From NCBI GenBank assembly GCA_026003175.1, contig BPGT01000002.1, positions 744,001-808,000 on the forward strand: a stretch of 64,000 bases of DNA, read 5' to 3'. The notes beneath the pieces were generated by a model. It worked only from the letters and a program-made list of their open reading frames with translations, did no database searches and was not told the DNA's origin. The position numbers and the translations under genes were made by a program. Below, piece after piece: positions 60,449 through 64,000 of this stretch (its first letter is position 1; each line of letters starts with the position of its first letter). Source of the stretch: Armatimonadota bacterium. Its GTDB lineage: Bacteria > Armatimonadota > HRBIN16.

Positions 60449-61084
60449 ATGGTAGTGGCTCTCGAGAAACTGCAGCGTTTGCAGGAGTGCATGGAGGTGC
60501 TGGCGGATACCGCGCCGATCACCTTTGAGCAGTATCTGGACATCTTCGGCAAGGATGACGACTATGAACTCATTGACGGAGTGGCAGTAGAGAGAATGGC
60601 AGTGCAGTTGGACCATGAGAGGCTCTTCGCGTGGTTACTCACCCTGCTCACGATACACACAGAACAGCACCATCTGGGCATTGTGCTTGGTTCGCGCTCG
60701 GCGGTGCGCATCAGTGAATTTCGTGGTCGCTTGCCTGACCTGCTGTTCGTTAGCGCGGAACGGATGCATATCGTGCAGCAGAAAGCGATTGAGGGCGCGC
60801 CCGACATGGTGATAGAGATTATCTCCCCCAGCGACCGCCGCTCGGATATCATCCAGCGCGAGGCGGACTATCGCACGATAGGTGTACAGGAGATATGGCT
60901 GGTGGATCGTCCTCGCGGGCGCGTGCGTGTGCTACGCAAAAGTGACGACCGCTACGAGGAGCTGGAGTTCCGCGAGGGAGCGATAGAGTGTGCGGTGATA
61001 CCACGCCTCCGCCTGCGTGCGGAGTGGCTGCTCGGTGACGAAAGACCGCCTGTGCATGAGGTGCTGGAGGGTTTGCAAGCATGA
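60449..61084 (+). CDS. Uma2-family (DUF820) restriction endonuclease-like protein 2
   Basis: 211 residues from ATG 60449 (GCAGGAGG upstream at 8 nt). The PD-(D/E)xK-like core is YELIDGVAVERM, LPDLLFVSAERM and APDMVIEIISPSDR, then YRTIGVQEIWLVDR. Its function is undetermined, as for the paralogue at 30978. Its end overlaps mqnD by 4 nt (ATGA). Confidence 0.85.
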   Translation: MVVALEKLQRLQECMEVLADTAPITFEQYLDIFGKDDDYELIDGVAVERMAVQLDHERLFAWLLTLLTIHTEQHHLGIVLGSRSAVRISEFRGRLPDLLFVSAERMHIVQQKAIEGAPDMVIEIISPSDRRSDIIQREADYRTIGVQEIWLVDRPRGRVRVLRKSDDRYEELEFREGAIECAVIPRLRLRAEWLLGDERPPVHEVLEGLQA

Positions 61085-61908
61085 CTGTCTATCTTGCCCA
61101 CAGCCCCGATGCGGACGACGCTTTCATGTTTTACGCTCTTGCCAAAGAGCTTATCGACACCGAAGGGCTCCGTTTTGAACACGTACTGCGCGACATCCAG
61201 ACGCTCAACGAATGGGCGCGTGAGGGCAGGATGGAAGTGACTGCCATCTCTGTGCACGCCTACGCCTATGTGAGCGATAAATACGCCGTACTGACCTCTG
61301 GTGCCAGTATGGGCGACGGCTATGGTCCGCTGATTGTGAGTGCAGAGCCGATGACGCCCGACGATCTGCACCACGTGACCATCGCAGTGCCGGGTTTGCT
61401 CACCAGCGCGTATCTTGCCCTCAAGTTGTTCTTGCCTGAGGTGCGTACTATCGTAATGAACTTCGACCAGATTCTGCCTGCGGTGCAACAAAAGCAAGTG
61501 CTGGCGGGTCTATTGATTCATGAAGGGCAGCTCACACACCGCGAAGCAGGGGTACATAGCGTCATAGACCTGGGTGCGTGGTGGAAGCAGCAGACGGGAC
61601 TACCGTTACCACTGGGGGTCAACGCGGTGCGGAGTGACCTGCCTGCGGACGTTCAGAAAGCCATTGCCCGCATCCTGCGACGGAGCATCGAGTACTCGCT
61701 GCAACACCGGCAGGATGCTCTGCAATATGCACTGGATTTCGGGCGCGGTATCGGGCAGGATGTCGCCGACCGTTTCGTGGGCATGTATGTAAACGAGTGG
61801 ACAGTGGACATGGGCGAGGCGGGCAAAGAGGCGATCAGGCTGTTCCTCCAGAGGGGCGCAGAGGCTGGGATAACCCCTCCCGTGGGGGAGGTTGAGTTTA
61901 TAGAGTAA
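61081..61908 (+). CDS. mqnD: 1,4-dihydroxy-6-naphthoate synthase (MqnD)
   Basis: 275 residues of the MqnA/MqnD fold: SPDADDAFMFYALAKELID at the start, DIQTLNEWAREGRMEVTAIS, AYVSDKYAVLTSGASMGDGYGPLIVS, and a C-terminal helical part. It is MqnD by the SPxxDDxFMFYAL start, cleaving a cyclic futalosine-derived intermediate in menaquinone synthesis. Other mqn genes are not in the window. It implies the futalosine route for menaquinone. Confidence 0.88.
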   Translation: MTVYLAHSPDADDAFMFYALAKELIDTEGLRFEHVLRDIQTLNEWAREGRMEVTAISVHAYAYVSDKYAVLTSGASMGDGYGPLIVSAEPMTPDDLHHVTIAVPGLLTSAYLALKLFLPEVRTIVMNFDQILPAVQQKQVLAGLLIHEGQLTHREAGVHSVIDLGAWWKQQTGLPLPLGVNAVRSDLPADVQKAIARILRRSIEYSLQHRQDALQYALDFGRGIGQDVADRFVGMYVNEWTVDMGEAGKEAIRLFLQRGAEAGITPPVGEVEFIE

Positions 61909-61946
61909 AGCGTATCTCGTCTTCTCAATACAAGGAGGCGATTACT

Positions 61947-63017
61947 ATGCTTGCTCGAACAATAAGGGCAGTGGTAGCTCTCGTGGCGGTAGCCATGCTG
62001 TCGGGATGCGGCATTAGCGTGGACTTCTCCCCCGACGGCAAGACGCTGCTGGTCAGTGGAGGCGAGAAAGGGCTCGTGCTGGTGAACGCAGACGGTTCCG
62101 GAAGCCAGCTTCTGCCAAACACGAAGGGTGCCGGATATGCTCTCTGGAGTCCAGACGGGCGTTACATCCTGTACGGACGCACGGACTGGATGGGTAACCG
62201 CGACCGCTCGAAAGTGTTCCTCTACGACTTGCGCACCAAATCCGCCCGTGCTTTGCCGGGATACCTCTCCCCGCCCTACACCTTCAGCGACGACAGCAGG
62301 CAGGTGGTGGCATGGGATAAGGAGAAAGCGTGCCTGGTGTGGTTAGATGTGTCCTCTGGCGACAGGTTGCTCGAAGTAGCCTGTCCTGTGACCCCACAAA
62401 ACACCCGACTACACTGGCTGCCTGACCGATATGGGGTTGCCTTTATGGCACAGGGAGAAAAAGAAGGCATAGATGTGTATACGGTAGAGGCAGGCAAGGT
62501 GTACCGCATCAGCACCACCGGTGATGTGATAGGTTTGGGGCTATCACCGGACGGCAAGCAGTTACTCTGGGCACGGCAAACAGGATACGACACGAACGCT
62601 ACCGTGACCACCTTTGCCTACGACCTGGACACCCGAAGCGTGAAAAAGCTTCCCTTGCAGGTGTCGGTGCGCGACCTGGCGCGTGCGACCTTGCCTCGCG
62701 GTGCGAAAACCTTTGCCAGGGTGCAGTTCTCACCGGACGGTGAGGCGGTCGTCCTAATGGTCGCAGCAAGGTATGAAGAGAAGGAACTGCCTCTCTACCA
62801 GAAGGTTTTCGTATTGCCCACGTCCGGCGGGCGGTCGGTAAGGGTGTTCAGTGTCCAGAGCAACGAGCTCCTGGTAGATGTAGCTTGGTCGCCCAACTCG
62901 GAGCAGATGACGTTGCTAACACTCCGGGGCGAAAAGAACATGCAGGTAGAAGAAACCCGATTGCGCCTTCGGGTCGCACGCCCGGACGGCTCCCGGAGGT
63001 GGATGGTCGACCTGTAG
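61947..63017 (+). CDS. WD40/TolB-like beta-propeller lipoprotein
   Basis: 356 residues with lipobox LSGC (Cys21). Repeats of the TolB kind follow: ISVDFSPDGKTLLVSGGEKG, ALWSPDGRYILYGRTD, YTFSDDSRQVVAWD, GLSPDGKQLLWAR, VQFSPDGEAVVLMV and VAWSPNSEQMTLLT, that is six or seven SPDG-type blades. Function unknown, probably a binding or scaffold protein at the membrane. Starts shortly after mqnD (ACAAGGAGG upstream). Confidence 0.82.
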   Translation: MLARTIRAVVALVAVAMLSGCGISVDFSPDGKTLLVSGGEKGLVLVNADGSGSQLLPNTKGAGYALWSPDGRYILYGRTDWMGNRDRSKVFLYDLRTKSARALPGYLSPPYTFSDDSRQVVAWDKEKACLVWLDVSSGDRLLEVACPVTPQNTRLHWLPDRYGVAFMAQGEKEGIDVYTVEAGKVYRISTTGDVIGLGLSPDGKQLLWARQTGYDTNATVTTFAYDLDTRSVKKLPLQVSVRDLARATLPRGAKTFARVQFSPDGEAVVLMVAARYEEKELPLYQKVFVLPTSGGRSVRVFSVQSNELLVDVAWSPNSEQMTLLTLRGEKNMQVEETRLRLRVARPDGSRRWMVDL

Positions 63018-63033
63018 CCCTTTGGGCAGAGGC

Positions 63034-63366
63034 TCACTCCCCTTCGTGAGCCTCTGCCCGTTTGTAGAAGATCACGCCGACGCGCTGGATATGCTCCAGC
63101 ACATCGGGATCGCGGATGTGGCTCAGGATAGAAAGGTCGAACGTATAGGGCAACAGCAGGTCGTCCAGCTCGTCGGCGATGCGGTAGAGGACTTGCAGGG
63201 TTAAGTCCTCCCCACCCACCAGAGTCAGATCAATATCAGAGCCGTTTTTGTAGGTACCCCTTGCGCGGGAGCCATAGAGAATAGCTTTCTGCACCTGCGG
63301 ATACCTTGCCAGCACACTGCAGATTTGTGCAATGACGGATTCCCTCAAGCCAAAGCGAGTGTTCAT
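63034..63366 (-). CDS. mntA: MNT-type nucleotidyltransferase (MntA-like)
   Basis: 110 residues. The polymerase-beta-like nucleotidyltransferase motif is LYGSRARGTYKNGSDIDL (GSxxxG and DxD). MntA-like enzymes transfer AMP to the partner HepT-like toxin. It begins within the stop of the HepT-like gene (ATGA), the usual order toxin then antitoxin. Confidence 0.88.
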   Translation of the reverse strand: MNTRFGLRESVIAQICSVLARYPQVQKAILYGSRARGTYKNGSDIDLTLVGGEDLTLQVLYRIADELDDLLLPYTFDLSILSHIRDPDVLEHIQRVGVIFYKRAEAHEGE

Positions 63367-63776
63367 TCCCCTCTCACCCTTAGGGCATCCATCGTCTGCT
63401 GAAGCCGAATGAACTCCGCAAAGTAGCGGTTCAGGACGTCACCCACCACCTGCTCGGCAGTTTCCTCATTGTAGGTGTGCACGGTGAGCGTTCGGCTGCG
63501 CACCATGTCCATCCACACATCACCATCCTGAATGATACCTCGCTGGAATGCCATGCGAAAGGCATCACGGCTGCCGTGAATGCCTGTTTCGCCTTGCGAC
63601 TCCAGATAGTCTTTGAGTACGTTCCACGCCAGCTCATAGGTGTACTCAAACGCCTTAATGAGCCCCTGCTTCTCGAACTCGTTGAGGTCACCTTTTTCGA
63701 CAAACCTGCCGAGCTGCGCGAGCGCCTTGGAGAAGTGATTGAGCCGCTGTATCCAGCGAATATCCTGTTCACTCAT
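63363..63776 (-). CDS. hepT: HepT-like HEPN protein (HI0074 family)
   Basis: 137 residues, all helical. The HEPN RNase motif RxxxxHxY is intact as R95-TLTV-H100-T-Y102 (RTLTVHTY), with Tyr102 the expected target of MntA. The family is known as the nucleotidyltransferase substrate-binding partner (HI0074), here in an operon with its partner. A type VII-like toxin-antitoxin pair is inferred. Promoter at 63797-63825. Confidence 0.85.
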   Translation of the reverse strand: MSEQDIRWIQRLNHFSKALAQLGRFVEKGDLNEFEKQGLIKAFEYTYELAWNVLKDYLESQGETGIHGSRDAFRMAFQRGIIQDGDVWMDMVRSRTLTVHTYNEETAEQVVGDVLNRYFAEFIRLQQTMDALRVRGE

Positions 63777-63796
63777 TGCATACCCTCCCCGGATTT

Positions 63797-63825
63797 AGCA
63801 TACACCAACCCGCTCGTACAGTCAA
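63797..63825 (-). promoter_or_regulatory. Promoter of hepT-mntA
   Basis: On the minus strand, TTGACT (63820-63825), 17 nt, TATGCT (63797-63802), 20 nt before the ATG at 63776; GGGGAGGG is the ribosome site. Confidence 0.55.
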
Positions 63826-63837
63826 ACTTGGCGAATT

Positions 63838-63962
63838 ACTTAGCGAGAATAAGATTCATTATCAATTTTTAATTTGATAAAAAAATTTTGTTTATTATAT
63901 TGAAAATTATTTTATTGTGATGTATAATCTCATTGCATATCATCCCTAAAAGGAGGTTCACG
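63838..63962 (+). other. AT-rich upstream region of a truncated gene
   Basis: About 80% A+T, unlike the rest of the window. It includes a 7-bp inverted repeat TTATCAA-8-TTGATAA near 63858, and the promoter at 63900-63928. AAAAGGAGG lies 7 nt before the ATG at 63963. Confidence 0.6.
63900..63928 (+). promoter_or_regulatory. Promoter of the truncated right-edge gene
   Basis: TTGAAA (63900-63905), 17 nt, TATAAT (63923-63928), in an AT-rich background. Confidence 0.65.
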
Positions 63963-64000
63963 ATGCAAACCACACGCGATGCAAACAGGCTCGCATTCAC
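63963..64000 (+). CDS. Start of an unknown gene, cut by the window edge
   Basis: Only 12 residues (MQTTRDANRLAF) are visible from ATG 63963. AAAAGGAGG lies 7 nt upstream and a good promoter precedes it, so a real, probably strongly expressed gene begins here. Nothing can be said of its product. Confidence 0.6.
   Translation, partial: MQTTRDANRLAF

Overview
The window looks like chromosomal DNA of a thermophilic member of the Armatimonadota (Fimbriimonadales or hot-spring relatives). The main reasons are three DUF1559 'H-X9-DG' pseudopilin genes whose N-termini share [13 protein letters not shown], a small membrane protein of the KREVSP type, a restriction-modification pair strongly resembling Thermus TaqI, a PEP-CTERM protein, a moderately high GC content and promoters close to the sigma-70 consensus. 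The lineage is inferred from gene content; no marker such as 16S rRNA is present. Most genes are housekeeping or metabolic genes in short operons with 1 to 4 nt overlaps.

Layout. 1-4400: partial pspA, a pseudopilin, and the operon hisI / LolA-like protein / ABC exporter. 4550-9110: octaheme cytochrome, biotin ligase, DegT aminotransferase and Gfo/Idh oxidoreductase. 9266-13515: TaqI-like methylase and endonuclease, then a pseudogene and a frameshifted DUF3866 gene. 13512-19805: NUDIX hydrolase, the c-di-AMP operon (cdaA, ybbR, glycosyltransferase), a coiled-coil repeat protein, and rph-rdgB. 19879-25359: tRNA-Arg(CCG), a UPF1-like helicase, and a LacI regulator flanked by two pseudopilin operons that carry near-identical palindromic operators just downstream of the -10 box. 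25489-36321: trpS, acetyltransferase, SIS protein, M20 peptidase, dioxygenase, Uma2, UroD-like protein, a 2-oxoacid dehydrogenase E2, a Ser/Thr kinase and smpB. 36504-47797: secreted proteins, PHP phosphoesterase, rsgA-larC, TrpB2, a PII-like protein and nadB. 48115-58344: prolyl oligopeptidase, amidohydrolase, corA, a Dpp-type permease pair interrupted by an alcohol dehydrogenase, a PEP-CTERM protein, a double metallo-beta-lactamase protein and cytochrome c. 58773-64000: acetyltransferase, PIG-L deacetylase, Uma2, mqnD, a lipoprotein, a MntA-HepT pair and an AT-rich promoter region ahead of a truncated gene.

Intergenic DNA carries several families of short dispersed repeats. The commonest has the core GGAGGGCGAGGCTCCTGCC. 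One copy forms part of the signal-peptide coding region of a large secreted protein. No CRISPR array, rRNA, transposase or prophage was seen. The best candidates for something new are the LacI/pseudopilin regulon, the repeat captured into a signal peptide, the leaderless promoters and the heptad-repeat protein with a nuclease-like end.
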